From the NCBI RefSeq assembly GCF_000520015.2, contig NZ_CP007044.2:2604001-2668000 (forward strand): a stretch of DNA of 64,000 bases, given 5' to 3'. Source of the DNA: Chania multitudinisentens RB-25. GTDB lineage: Bacteria; Pseudomonadota; Gammaproteobacteria; Enterobacterales; Enterobacteriaceae. How positions within the stretch are numbered: the first letter of the stretch is position 1; the number at the start of each line of letters is the position of its first letter. Positions 32,501 to 37,226 of the stretch are shown one piece after another. Below the pieces are notes generated by a model. It searched no databases and was not told where the DNA came from. It saw nothing but the letters and a program-made list of their open reading frames with translations. The position numbers and the translations under genes are program-made.

Positions 32501-35500
32501 CAAACTGAATGACGGTAGCTATAACTTTACAGTGACAGCCACCAACAGTGCAGGCCAAGTCAGTGAGGCAAGCAATAGCTGGAGTATCACTATCGATACT
32601 ACTGCGCCTGTTACCGTGACCGATCTGGTGATCACGGATGACGTAGGTGAGATCCAGGGGCCACTCCATAATGGAGATGTCACTGATGACGCCAAACCGA
32701 CCTTCAGCGGCAGCGCTGAGGCTGGCAGTAAGATCACTATCTATGATGCTGGCGTGAAAGTAGGAGAGGCGACTGCTGATGCTACTACCGGTAAATGGAG
32801 TTGGACACCGAAAGACAATATGTTGGATGGTGTTTATAACTTCACGACTACCGTCACCGATAAAGTCGGCAACGAGAGTGCTCCATCAGCCAACGTCAAC
32901 ATAACGATCGATACCAAGGCACCAGAGGTGACTCTGGCTATCGAGGGATACTACGATGATGTCGGTACCAACAAAGGCTTGATACTGGGCAGTGGTAGCT
33001 CTACCGACGATACTGCGCCTGTCCTGAAAGGGACCTGGAGTGGCAATCTGTTGGCAACGGACTCTATCCGTATCTATCAGGATGGGCAGTTGGTTGGGAC
33101 CGCGGTGATTGATCTGGCGAACAGTTCTTGGACCTTGGCACTCAACAATCTGGTGAACAGCAATACTTATACCTATACCGCAACCGCAGTGGATGTGGCA
33201 GGTAACGAAACGGCGATTTCACCAGACTTTACGCTGACCATTGATGTGGATGCGCCAACTCAGACGGTAGTTATCGACAGCTACACTGATGATGTAGGCT
33301 TGGTCACCGGTGAATTTGGTTCTGGTACCAGTACTGACGATCGTAATCCGATGCTGAATGGCCATATTAATGGTCAGGCGCTGGATGCGGGTGATGAAGT
33401 GCGTATCTATGATGCAGCTTCTAATCTGCTTCTGGGGACAGCAACGGTAGCGGGTAACGGATCATGGACCTTCGTACTGCCGCCGCTGAATGATGACACG
33501 ACCTACACCTTCCGTGCAGTAGTGTCTGATAAAGCGGGTAACGAAGGGACGGTTTCCAATAACTTCACCATGACGATTGACCTGGCGATGGTGGTTAACG
33601 CGCAGAATACGTTGGATACCACACCGATCGTTTCTGGTTATACCGGTTTCGCGATTCAGAAGGGTGAGTATGTTGAGGTGACGGTTAACGGTAAGACCTA
33701 CAGCTCGCAAAACGGGCAAGTGGTGGTCGATCCGCTTAACAATACCTGGTACGTACAAATTCCAGATGCGAATGCATTGAGCGTTGGAACCTATGATGTG
33801 CAAGCGGTGCTCTATTCTGCGGATGGCAAGCAGATCACCACTGACAATAGCCGTAATGAACTGGTGGTAGCTCCAACGCCGGTTGTGACGGTAGGTGCAG
33901 GCGGTGGTGATGCAAACCAGAAAGCAACGGCCGTAACAATAGGTGAGAACGGTGTCTGGCGTATTCATACTAACCAGACCATGCTCGACTCCAGTGCGAC
34001 TTCTTCTTCATCGTTGGGTGATTTCTCATCGACGAAGTTGGTGAGTAACTCGGGTACAGGGTACAGCGGCACCAGTTATGTACAGAACGCCACATTTATG
34101 GACTACAACCGCGACGGCCTGATGGATCTGTTTGCTGTTGATAGCATCTATGATGATGGCCAGCAGATGTTCTACTACAACGGTTCAACCTATAAGGCAT
34201 ATCAGGTTGGTGCGTTTACCAACTCGCCACAAACCGGTGAGTTTGCGGGTGATGCTAACACCGCAGGTAGTGCGAACACCTGGAGCTGGTACGGCGGTAT
34301 CATGGCTATCGATAAAGATGGCGATGGTTATGTCGATATGGTCATCGGCGACCAAACACCGAACGATTCTGGTATTCGTGGCGGTTATGGCTCGCAGATC
34401 GTATTGAACCATGACGGTACCTTGATTGGCATGGACAAAGACGGCACGTTCGCAACCGACTATGCGACCGATAGCAGCCATCGTCCGATTGGCCTGGATC
34501 AGTCGCAGCCGGATATGGAACTGTCCGGTGTGGATATCAACAACGATGGTATCGTTGACTTTGTAATGCACAGTCAAAACATCGTTGCCGATGGTTCGCG
34601 TATTGATGCTCCTGGGGCAACCAACAGCAATGCGGCGATCAGTACTAACCAATCGCGTCTGGTGGTGGTCAACGGTACTAACAACGGTAATTGGCAAGTC
34701 ACTCAGATTGTCGATAACGTGTTCCAACGCGGTACGGATGATGACCCGGCTATCGGTAACGGCGTTGCCATGACCTGGGCTGATTTCAACGGCGATGGTT
34801 ACATGGACCTGTTCCTGGGCCGCGGTAGTGAAAGTACAACGGCAGCTTCTGGGGCGGGTAACAACGCCGGGGAATACGCTAGCCGGATTTACTTCAACGA
34901 TGGTACTGGCAAGTTGGTGTTCAGCGATCCAAACAACGATGGAATTGGTAACCCAACGGCCGCCGGTATGTATACCTTTACCGACAACCTGGCCGGTGGT
35001 GCATCAATCGCGCTGGACTGGAACCACGACGGCAAGATGGATGTTATTGAGTTACCAGGGATGTCCGCAGGCTCAGGTGGTATCAACACTGCCGCAGCCA
35101 CAGGACCGATTAACCTGTATACCAATACGTCTGCCAACGGCGTGACCAGCTTTACCACGACCAACCTGCTTACTCAGGTAGGTAAAACAACGATTGGTGG
35201 TAGCGCGACGGCGAATCAGGTAACCGGGGCTATTGCAGTTGATATTGACTGGGATGGTGACCGCGATCTGCTGGCCTTTACCTCCGGGGGCGTCACTACC
35301 TACATTGAAAACAAAAACAATGTGGCTTATGGCACCTCAATTCATCTGCGTATTCTGGATGAAGGCGGTATCAACTCGTTGTTCGGCAACACGGTGCAGC
35401 TGATTGATGAGGCGACAGGGCAGGTAGTTGCTACCCAAATGATCAACGCACAGTCTGGTAACCAGACCAACGACAGTACCGCGATTGTGGACTTCTATGG

Positions 35501-37064
35501 GTTGGATGCCAGCAAGACCTACAGCGCTGTGATTTTGCGTTCCAGCAATGGAGCCTTGGCAGATGTGGGTGGCGTTGCGAAAGTGGGCAATAACACCGTT
35601 GAGATTGTCAACAAGGCGTGGGGTGGGTTGAAAGCGACAGAAGCGAACAATGCTTATGTTCTGACAACCGAATCCGAAACCAATGTGGCAAACGCCAGCT
35701 CTAATGGCGGCACCAACTCGACAGGTATTGTCGGAACCGGCTACAACGATACGTTCTTTGCCACCTTGGGCAACGATTTGTATAACGGCGGTGGCGGTAC
35801 GGAAACAGTTTCAGGCGTGAAATCCTGGAGCTCGACCGGTGGCCTGGACATTGTTGACTATAAACTGGCTGGCAGCACGCCATTAACCATCGATCTGAGC
35901 AAGACTGGCATGCAGAGCACCGGCTTTGGCAGCGCACAGTTTGTGAATATCGAAGGCCTGGCAGGGGGCAGTGGCAACGATACCTTCACCGGTAACGCGG
36001 CTAACAACTACTTTGATGGGCGTGGCGGTAATGACACCTTCAATCTGATTCACGGTGGTCAGGATACTCTGATGTACCGTGCGCTGGATGCGGCGTCGGG
36101 CAACGGTGGTAATGGCCACGATACGGTAAACAACTTCTTCGTGGGTACCGTAGAGGCAACATCGAATGCTGACATTATTGACATCAGTGGTCTGTTGGTT
36201 GGCTATAGAGCAGATGCAGATGGCGCGGCACACTACATTAACGGTGTGGCGACGATTGATGCAGGGGATACGATTAAACAGTATCTCTCCATTACCTACA
36301 GCGGCAATGACAGTATCCTGTACATTGACCGTGATGGGAGTGGCTCGGCCTATGGCTCAACGGCTCTGTTGACGTTCAGCAACACGCACGTGGAGTTGGA
36401 AACATTGCTGGCTAACCATCAACTGGTGATCAGTAACGGAGCCCTGACTGCGCAGAGCATCCAGGCTTTGGCGGAGAATTATACTGTCACTGCCACGGAT
36501 TACAGCACTTCAGCTGAAGCTGTAACGGCTCACTTGTGGACAGGAGAAACCACGGTGGGTACGGGTAAATTGGTCAACGTGAACGCTTTGATTGGTTCTG
36601 AGCAAGGGGATTCGTTCACCGACAACTCGGCTAACAACCTGTTTGAAGGCCGTGGGGGCGATGATACGTTCTACCTGATTAACGGTGGCAACGACACACT
36701 GATGTATAAGGTGTTGGCGGGTATGGAAACTGACGGGGCAGGCGGTAACGGCCACGATATGGTCCATGGCTTCCACGTTGGCAACACAACCACCGATGGT
36801 GACGCTGATCTGATCAACCTGACTGATTTGCTGGACTATAACGGCCCGATTTCCTTCTTCGAGAATGATGGCAAGATGACGCTGGATGATTCTTCCCAGG
36901 GTATTCTTAACTATCTGAAGGTTGAAACCGTTGGCGCCGATACGGTCATCAGCATCGACCGTGATGGTCAGGGTGGGCAGCATGCCTTTACCAACGTAGT
37001 CACGTTGGCGAATGTGCATACCGATCTGGAAACGTTATTGCAGAATAACCAAATCATTGTTTAA
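17577..37064 (+). CDS. giant type I-secreted Ig-like repeat adhesin (BapA/SiiE/LapA-like)
   Basis: One uninterrupted frame of about 6,495 codons. ATG 17577 is preferred: a GGAG lies 11 bases upstream, whereas the in-frame GTG at 17568 is only two bases from it. Order: BapA-like N-terminal module (about 1-130); Gly/Ser/Asp linker; Ala-rich hydrophobic segment (GWAAAAAAIGAGAAIAY, about 150-170); 49 Ig-like domains of about 100 residues with the signature TDDxxPTLxGxAExGSxVTVxDNG and WxFTPxxxLxxGxHxLTVTATDxAGN; one further Ig-like module (33590-33890); six FG-GAP/VCBS calcium motifs; a duplicated C-terminal type I secretion/RTX-like module. I saw no cysteine, as usual for such substrates. Secretion would be C-terminus first through the T1SS encoded downstream; role in attachment or biofilm is inferred. 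A terminator follows. Confidence 0.93.
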   Translation: MDKTIVLAVNSGEGKTRLLTANANKAVKVKLIHGNKYLLKNLGNDFAPENITLARVGKALHVIQEGDTNASIIIEDYFNGDANNPVLLGMAEDGQLYAYVPLSGEGYENGYLTSEGELSPAALGGPALGSGNGIFTSSDDNNDALFGLLGWAAAAAAIGAGAAIAYHNSNNGDKKHADTTPPAKPAIGQALDQKGSVTGVIQNGSVTDETRPVLSGKGEPGDTITVYDNGQSIGSVVVDGNGNWTFTPETDLGEGSHQLVITETDPAGNVSSPSDALNFNVDTTPPDAPALQHIMDKVGETVGEIKSGGMTDDQRPELSGSGEAGSKVTIYDNGVVIGETEVNEDGRWFFKPDTDLTDGSHTLTVSQTDPAGNQSEQSGGWTFTVDTQAPSQPSIGDILDNTGSVTGPLVNGSVTDETQPQLNGAGEPGNVIIITDNGKPMGSTVVDDQGKWSYTPDTPLEEGSHKLEVTEVDQAGNTSVPSNPIEIVVDTTAPGKPDVAQALDNTGPITGPILNGGSTDETQPQLNGVGEPGNTINIYDGGEKIGSVVVGDNGKWSFTPDTPLTETDHSITVTETDLAGNESAPSESLDFTVDTTPPLEGPDHLAITAVEDRVGDRQGAVDNGATTDDSQPLISGIGTAGDTVFVYTTDASGRHQIGSALVQADGTWSMTPELPLLEGNNQLAIIAQDPAGNRTSLSSPSYDINLFISVSSEPAITSVVDNVEPHTGALQKGDVTNDNTPTLSGSAEANSTVTVLDNGVAIGSVTADANGKWTFTPETALKDGNHSLSITATDAAGNISAPSGSFGIVIDTAVPDAPTDIVIIDNVGEKTGEVKPGETTDDRSPTLTGKGEPGGVVNVIDNGQVIGSTVIDEDGKWTFTPDEPLDNGEHNLSTTVTDPAGNVSEPSPGVNIVVDDSPVVVSIGSVKDDVGPITGNITPGGVTDDTRPELVGSGKPGSVVTVQDGETVLGSTTVGPDGSWRFTPETELGEGSHSLTVTAEDAAGNRVTSPAVDFTVDSVAPNKPVIGGAIDDVGDVRGELSSGSVTDDANPTFKGSAEPGSVITVYDNGQVLGSVLTDNNGAWAFTPTTPLTEGEHSLTTTATDKAGNTSAPSDAFNLTTDYTPSLTGPEFLAITGVTDNVGNVQGNIASGGITDDSQPLISGIGTAGDTIMVYTADAAGNHLIGSATVQTDGTWSMTPELPLLEGNNQLTIVAVDAAGNKTAPSTPSYDLNVDISIPTQPAITSVVDNVEPHTGALQKGDVTNDNTPTLSGSAEANSTVTVLDNGVAIGSVTADANGKWTFTPETALKDGNHSLSITATDAAGNISAPSGSFGIVIDTAVPDAPTDIVIIDNVGEKTGEVKPGETTDDRSPTLTGKGEPGGVVNVIDNGQVIGSTVIDEDGKWTFTPDEPLDNGEHNLSTTVTDPAGNVSEPSPGVNIVVDDSPVVVSIGSVKDDVGPITGNITPGGVTDDTRPELVGSGKPGSVVTVQDGETVLGSTTVGPDGSWRFTPETELGEGSHSLTVTAEDAAGNRVTSPAVDFTVDSVAPNKPVIGGAIDDVGDVRGELSSGSVTDDANPTFKGSAEPGSIITVYDNGQVLGSVLTDNNGAWAFTPTTPLTEGEHSLTTTATDKAGNTSAPSDAFNLTTDYTPSLTGPEFLAITGVVDNVGNVQGNIASGGITDDSQPLISGIGTAGDTIMVYTADAAGNHLIGSATVQTDGTWSMTPTTPLLEGNNQLTIVAVDAAGNKTAPSTPSYDLNVDITVPGLPAITSVVDNVEPHTGALQKGDVTNDNTPTLSGSAEANSTVTVLDNGVAIGSVTADANGKWTFTPETALKDGNHSLSITATDAAGNISAPSGSFGIVIDTAVPDAPTDIVIIDNVGEKTGEVKPGETTDDRSPTLTGKGEPGGTVTVIDNGQVIGSTVIDEDGKWTFTPDEPLDNGEHNLSTTVTDPAGNVSEPSPGVNIVVDDSPVVVSIGSVKDDVGPITGNITPGGVTDDTRPELVGSGKPGSVVTVQDGETVLGSTTVGPDGSWRFTPETELDEGSHSLTVTAEDAAGNRVTSPAVDFTVDSVAPNKPVIGGAIDDVGDVRGELSSGSVTDDANPTFKGSAEPGSIITVYDNGQVLGSVLTDNNGAWAFTPTTPLTEGEHSLTTTATDKAGNTSAPSDAFNLTTDYTPSLTGPEFLAITGVVDNVGNVQGNIASGGITDDSQPLISGIGTAGDTIMVYTADAAGNHLIGSATVQTDGTWSMTPTTPLLEGNNQLTIVAVDAAGNKTAPSTPSYDLNVDITVPGLPAITSVVDNVEPHTGALQKGDVTNDNTPTLSGSAEANSTVTVLDNGLAIGSVTADANGKWTFTPETALKDGNHSLSITATDAAGNISAPSGSFGIVIDTAVPDAPTDIVIIDNVGEKTGEVKPGETTDDRSPTLAGKGEPGGVVNVIDNGQVIGSTVIDEDGKWTFTPDEPLDNGEHNLSTTVTDPAGNVSEPSPGVNIVVDDSPVVVSIGSVKDDVGPITGNITPGGVTDDTRPELVGSGKPGSVVTVQDGETVLGSTTVQPDGSWRFTPETELGEGSHSLTVTAEDAAGNRVTSPAVDFTVDSVAPNKPVIGGAIDDVGDVRGELSSGSVTDDANPTFKGSAEPGSIITVYDNGNVLGSVLTDNNGAWAFTPTTPLTEGEHSLTTTATDKAGNTSAPSDAFNLTTDYSAPDSSLVAITGVDDQVGENKGNVANGGTTDDNRPTIKGTGAEAGNTITVYNGTTVIGSATVQADGTWSLKPTLPLADGLVTLTAKETDLVGNTTVASPEYAITVLTVPPQAPTITSVEDNAEPHTGALQKGDITNDNTPTLKGSALAGGIVTVFDNGTAIGSTTADNNGAWSFTPGTPLGEGNHNLTASVTDSIGQVSPTTGEFGIVVDTLPPAPATGLVVTDDFGAVQGPLTAGSITDDNTPTFSGKAEAGSVVTVLDNGKAIGSTTVDTNGNWSLTVSTPLANGAHDFTTTVTDKAGNTSAEGEHLAVTVDVVGVPVQLNELLDDVGSVRGNIEQNGVTDDTRPTLNGMAKAGSIVTVKDGENVLGSVTAKADGSWSFTPSTDLGQGTHSLSATAIDPAGNPSSSSSWTFTIDTVKPTVPFIDAAADDVGSVQPQNMASGSATDDPTPTLSGRAEANSVVKVYDQNGLLGSVQTNGSGQWSFTPTEKLSEGEHRFTVTATDKAGNVSDPSNTFTLTLDFSAPDASKVVITGVDDQVGTVKGNVAAGDITDDNRPTIKGTGAEAGNTITVYNGTTVIGSATVQADGTWSLKPTLPLADGLVTLTAKETDLVGNTTVASPEYAITVITVPPPAPTITSVEDNAEPHTGALQKGDITNDNTPTLKGSALPGGIVTVFDNGTAIGSTTADNNGAWSFTPGTPLGEGNHNLAASVTDSIGQTSPTTGEFGIVVDTLPPAPVTDLVVTDDAGSVQGPLTAGSTTDDNTPTFSGKAEAGSVVTVLDNGKVIGSTTVDTNGNWSFTPSTPLANGAHDFTTTVTDKAGNTSAEGEHLAVTVDVGVGEVQLTTLVDDVGSVQGNIEQNGVTDDTRPTLNGTAKAGSVVTVSDGSTVLGSVTADGSGNWSFTPAVDLGQGAHSLSASAKEPAGNTSTSGAWTFTVDSVVPNVPFIDAAADDVGSVQPQNMASGSATDDPTPTLSGRAEANSVVKVYDQNGLLGSVQTNGSGQWSFTPTEKLSEGEHRFTVTATDKAGNVSDPSNTFTLTLDFSAPDASKVVITGVDDQVGTVKGNVAAGDITDDNRPTIKGTGAEMGNTITVYNGNTVIGTATVQADGTWSLKPTLPLADGLVTLTAKETDLVGNTTVASPEYAITVLTVPPQAPTITSVEDNAEPHTGALQKGDITNDNTPTLKGSALAGGIVTVFDNGTAIGSTTADNNGAWSFTPGTPLGEGNHNLTASVTDSIGQVSPTTGEFGIVVDTLPPAPATGLVVTDDAGSVQGPLTAGSTTDDNTPTFSGKAEAGSVVTVLDNGKVIGSTTVDTNGNWSFTPSTPLANGAHDFTTTVTDKAGNTSAEGEHLAVTVDVGVGEVQLTTLVDDVGSVQGNIEQNGVTDDTRPTLNGTAKAGSVVTVSDGSTVLGSVTADGSGNWSFTPTTDLGQGAHSLSASAKEPAGNTSTSGAWTFTVDSVVPNVPFIDSAADDVGSVQPQNMASGSATDDPTPTLSGRAEANSVVKVYDQNGLLGSVQTNGSGQWSFTPTEKLSEGEHRFTVTATDKAGNVSDPSNTFTLTLDFSAPDASKVVITGVDDQVGTVKGNVAAGDITDDNRPTIKGTGAEVGNTITVYNGNTVIGTATVQADGTWSLKPTLPLADGLVTLTAKETDLVGNTTVASPEYAITVITVPPQAPTITSVEDNVEPHTGALQKGDITNDNTPTLKGTALPGGIVTVFDNGTAIGSTTADNNGAWSFTPGTPLGEGNHNLTASVTDSIGQVSPTTGEFGIVVDTLPPAPVTDLVVTDDAGSVQGPLTAGSTTDDNTPTFSGKAEAGSVVTVLDNGKVIGSTTVDTNGNWSLTPSTPLANGAHDFTTTVTDKAGNTSAEGEHLAVTVDVGVGQVQLTTLVDDVGSVQGNIEQNGVTDDTRPTLNGTAKAGSVVTVSDGSTVLGSVTADGSGNWSFTPAVDLGQGAHSLSASAKEPAGNTSTSGAWTFTVDSVVPNVPFIDSAADDVGSVQPQNMASGSATDDPTPTLSGRAEANSVVKVYDQNGLLGSVQTNGSGQWSFTPTEKLSEGEHRFTVTATDKAGNVSDPSNTFTLTLDFTPPDVSKIAITDVIDNFGSVTGPVAQNGVLDDRKPVIKGTGAEVGDIITVSTTDTNGNTIVLGSTTVLANGTWELTPTGSLYDGLNKLSVVETDSVGNTTKPNSSYDVNVSLTPGVPSITGIVDDTGANNVNLSEGALTKDSTPTLSGTSSVAEGNTITIYNGTTVVGTTTAGPNGNWSFTPASKLNDGSYNFTVTATNSAGQVSEASNSWSITIDTTAPVTVTDLVITDDVGEIQGPLHNGDVTDDAKPTFSGSAEAGSKITIYDAGVKVGEATADATTGKWSWTPKDNMLDGVYNFTTTVTDKVGNESAPSANVNITIDTKAPEVTLAIEGYYDDVGTNKGLILGSGSSTDDTAPVLKGTWSGNLLATDSIRIYQDGQLVGTAVIDLANSSWTLALNNLVNSNTYTYTATAVDVAGNETAISPDFTLTIDVDAPTQTVVIDSYTDDVGLVTGEFGSGTSTDDRNPMLNGHINGQALDAGDEVRIYDAASNLLLGTATVAGNGSWTFVLPPLNDDTTYTFRAVVSDKAGNEGTVSNNFTMTIDLAMVVNAQNTLDTTPIVSGYTGFAIQKGEYVEVTVNGKTYSSQNGQVVVDPLNNTWYVQIPDANALSVGTYDVQAVLYSADGKQITTDNSRNELVVAPTPVVTVGAGGGDANQKATAVTIGENGVWRIHTNQTMLDSSATSSSSLGDFSSTKLVSNSGTGYSGTSYVQNATFMDYNRDGLMDLFAVDSIYDDGQQMFYYNGSTYKAYQVGAFTNSPQTGEFAGDANTAGSANTWSWYGGIMAIDKDGDGYVDMVIGDQTPNDSGIRGGYGSQIVLNHDGTLIGMDKDGTFATDYATDSSHRPIGLDQSQPDMELSGVDINNDGIVDFVMHSQNIVADGSRIDAPGATNSNAAISTNQSRLVVVNGTNNGNWQVTQIVDNVFQRGTDDDPAIGNGVAMTWADFNGDGYMDLFLGRGSESTTAASGAGNNAGEYASRIYFNDGTGKLVFSDPNNDGIGNPTAAGMYTFTDNLAGGASIALDWNHDGKMDVIELPGMSAGSGGINTAAATGPINLYTNTSANGVTSFTTTNLLTQVGKTTIGGSATANQVTGAIAVDIDWDGDRDLLAFTSGGVTTYIENKNNVAYGTSIHLRILDEGGINSLFGNTVQLIDEATGQVVATQMINAQSGNQTNDSTAIVDFYGLDASKTYSAVILRSSNGALADVGGVAKVGNNTVEIVNKAWGGLKATEANNAYVLTTESETNVANASSNGGTNSTGIVGTGYNDTFFATLGNDLYNGGGGTETVSGVKSWSSTGGLDIVDYKLAGSTPLTIDLSKTGMQSTGFGSAQFVNIEGLAGGSGNDTFTGNAANNYFDGRGGNDTFNLIHGGQDTLMYRALDAASGNGGNGHDTVNNFFVGTVEATSNADIIDISGLLVGYRADADGAAHYINGVATIDAGDTIKQYLSITYSGNDSILYIDRDGSGSAYGSTALLTFSNTHVELETLLANHQLVISNGALTAQSIQALAENYTVTATDYSTSAEAVTAHLWTGETTVGTGKLVNVNALIGSEQGDSFTDNSANNLFEGRGGDDTFYLINGGNDTLMYKVLAGMETDGAGGNGHDMVHGFHVGNTTTDGDADLINLTDLLDYNGPISFFENDGKMTLDDSSQGILNYLKVETVGADTVISIDRDGQGGQHAFTNVVTLANVHTDLETLLQNNQIIV
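18108..19370 (+). repeat. four leading Ig-like domains of the adhesin
   Basis: Four domains of about 105 residues, starting near DTTPPAKP, DTTPPDAP, DTQAPSQP and DTTAPGKP. They share the domain signature with the later arrays but differ clearly from each other and lie outside the five-domain periodicity. Confidence 0.85.
19371..25688 (+). repeat. four tandem 1581-bp five-domain repeats (units 1-4)
   Basis: Units begin at 19371, 20952, 22533 and 24114 with a constant 1581-bp (527-codon) step; the fourth is slightly shorter at its junction with the next array. Each holds five Ig-like domains in the fixed order A (LAITGV..DNVGN), B (PAITSVVDNVEPHTG), C (TDIVIIDNVGEKTG), D (VVVSIGSVKDDVGPITG), E (PVIGGAIDDVGDVRG). 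From about 19716 to 25688 the copies are almost identical in DNA, with scattered swaps such as VGPDG/VQPDG and GGVVNV/GGTVTV. The A domain of unit 1 is clearly diverged. Confidence 0.92.
25689..31952 (+). repeat. four tandem 1566-bp five-domain repeats (units 5-8)
   Basis: Units begin at 25689, 27255, 28821 and 30387 with an exact 1566-bp (522-codon) step. Domain order matches the preceding array by type: A' (VVITGVDDQVG), B' (PTITSVEDNAEPHTG), C' (LVVTDDAGSVQGPL), D' (VQLTTLVDDVGSVQG), E' (VPFIDAAADDVGSVQP). Copies are nearly identical, except that the D' domain of unit 5 is diverged. Confidence 0.92.
31953..33590 (+). repeat. ninth, diverged five-domain repeat (unit 9)
   Basis: About 546 residues in five Ig-like domains starting SKIAITDVIDNFG, VPSITGIVDDTG, VTDLVITDDVGEIQG, VTLAIEGYYDDVG and QTVVIDSYTDDVG. 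The first three clearly pair with types A, B and C of the arrays; the last two are longer and assigned to D and E by position. Base composition is less GC-rich than in the arrays. Confidence 0.75.
34090..35280 (+). other. FG-GAP/VCBS-type calcium-motif region of the adhesin
   Basis: Six motifs of the form D-x-[ND]-x-D-G-x-x-D: DYNRDGLMDL (near 34100), DKDGDGYVDM (34311), DINNDGIVDF (34531), DFNGDGYMDL (34782), DWNHDGKMDV (35018) and DIDWDGDRDL (35241). Their spacing of about 70-85 residues fits blades of an integrin-alpha-like beta-propeller; the propeller fold is inferred. Confidence 0.75.
35940..37061 (+). repeat. duplicated C-terminal type I secretion module
   Basis: Two copies of a roughly 165-residue module: copy 1 about 35955-36425 and copy 2 about 36586-37061. 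Each contains an RTX-like GRGGxDTF segment, then GG[QN]DTLMYK-type, GGNGHD, a DxI[DN][IL]S/T stretch, IDRDG and a closing L-ETLL-N-Q-(L/I)-I/V segment. This matches the VCA0849-type secretion target domain common in large T1SS adhesins. Confidence 0.8.
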
Positions 37065-37073
37065 CCGGTAATG

Positions 37074-37108
37074 GAGCCCGCAGTGTAAAAACTGCGGGTT
37101 CTATTTTT
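37074..37108 (+). terminator. Rho-independent terminator of the adhesin gene
   Basis: Stem AGCCCGCAGT / ACTGCGGGTT with a six-base A-rich loop, followed by CTATTTTTG, immediately after the adhesin stop codon. It separates the adhesin from the OmpA-domain gene. Confidence 0.88.
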
Positions 37109-37226
37109 GTTGTTATCTCATTATCTGGTAAACATTTTTGGCTATGTCACTTTACGTGTAATGACGGAACCCAGAAAAATTGTCGCCGTTTATGGATGAA
37201 TATATCAGGTGAGCCTGGAGCATATA

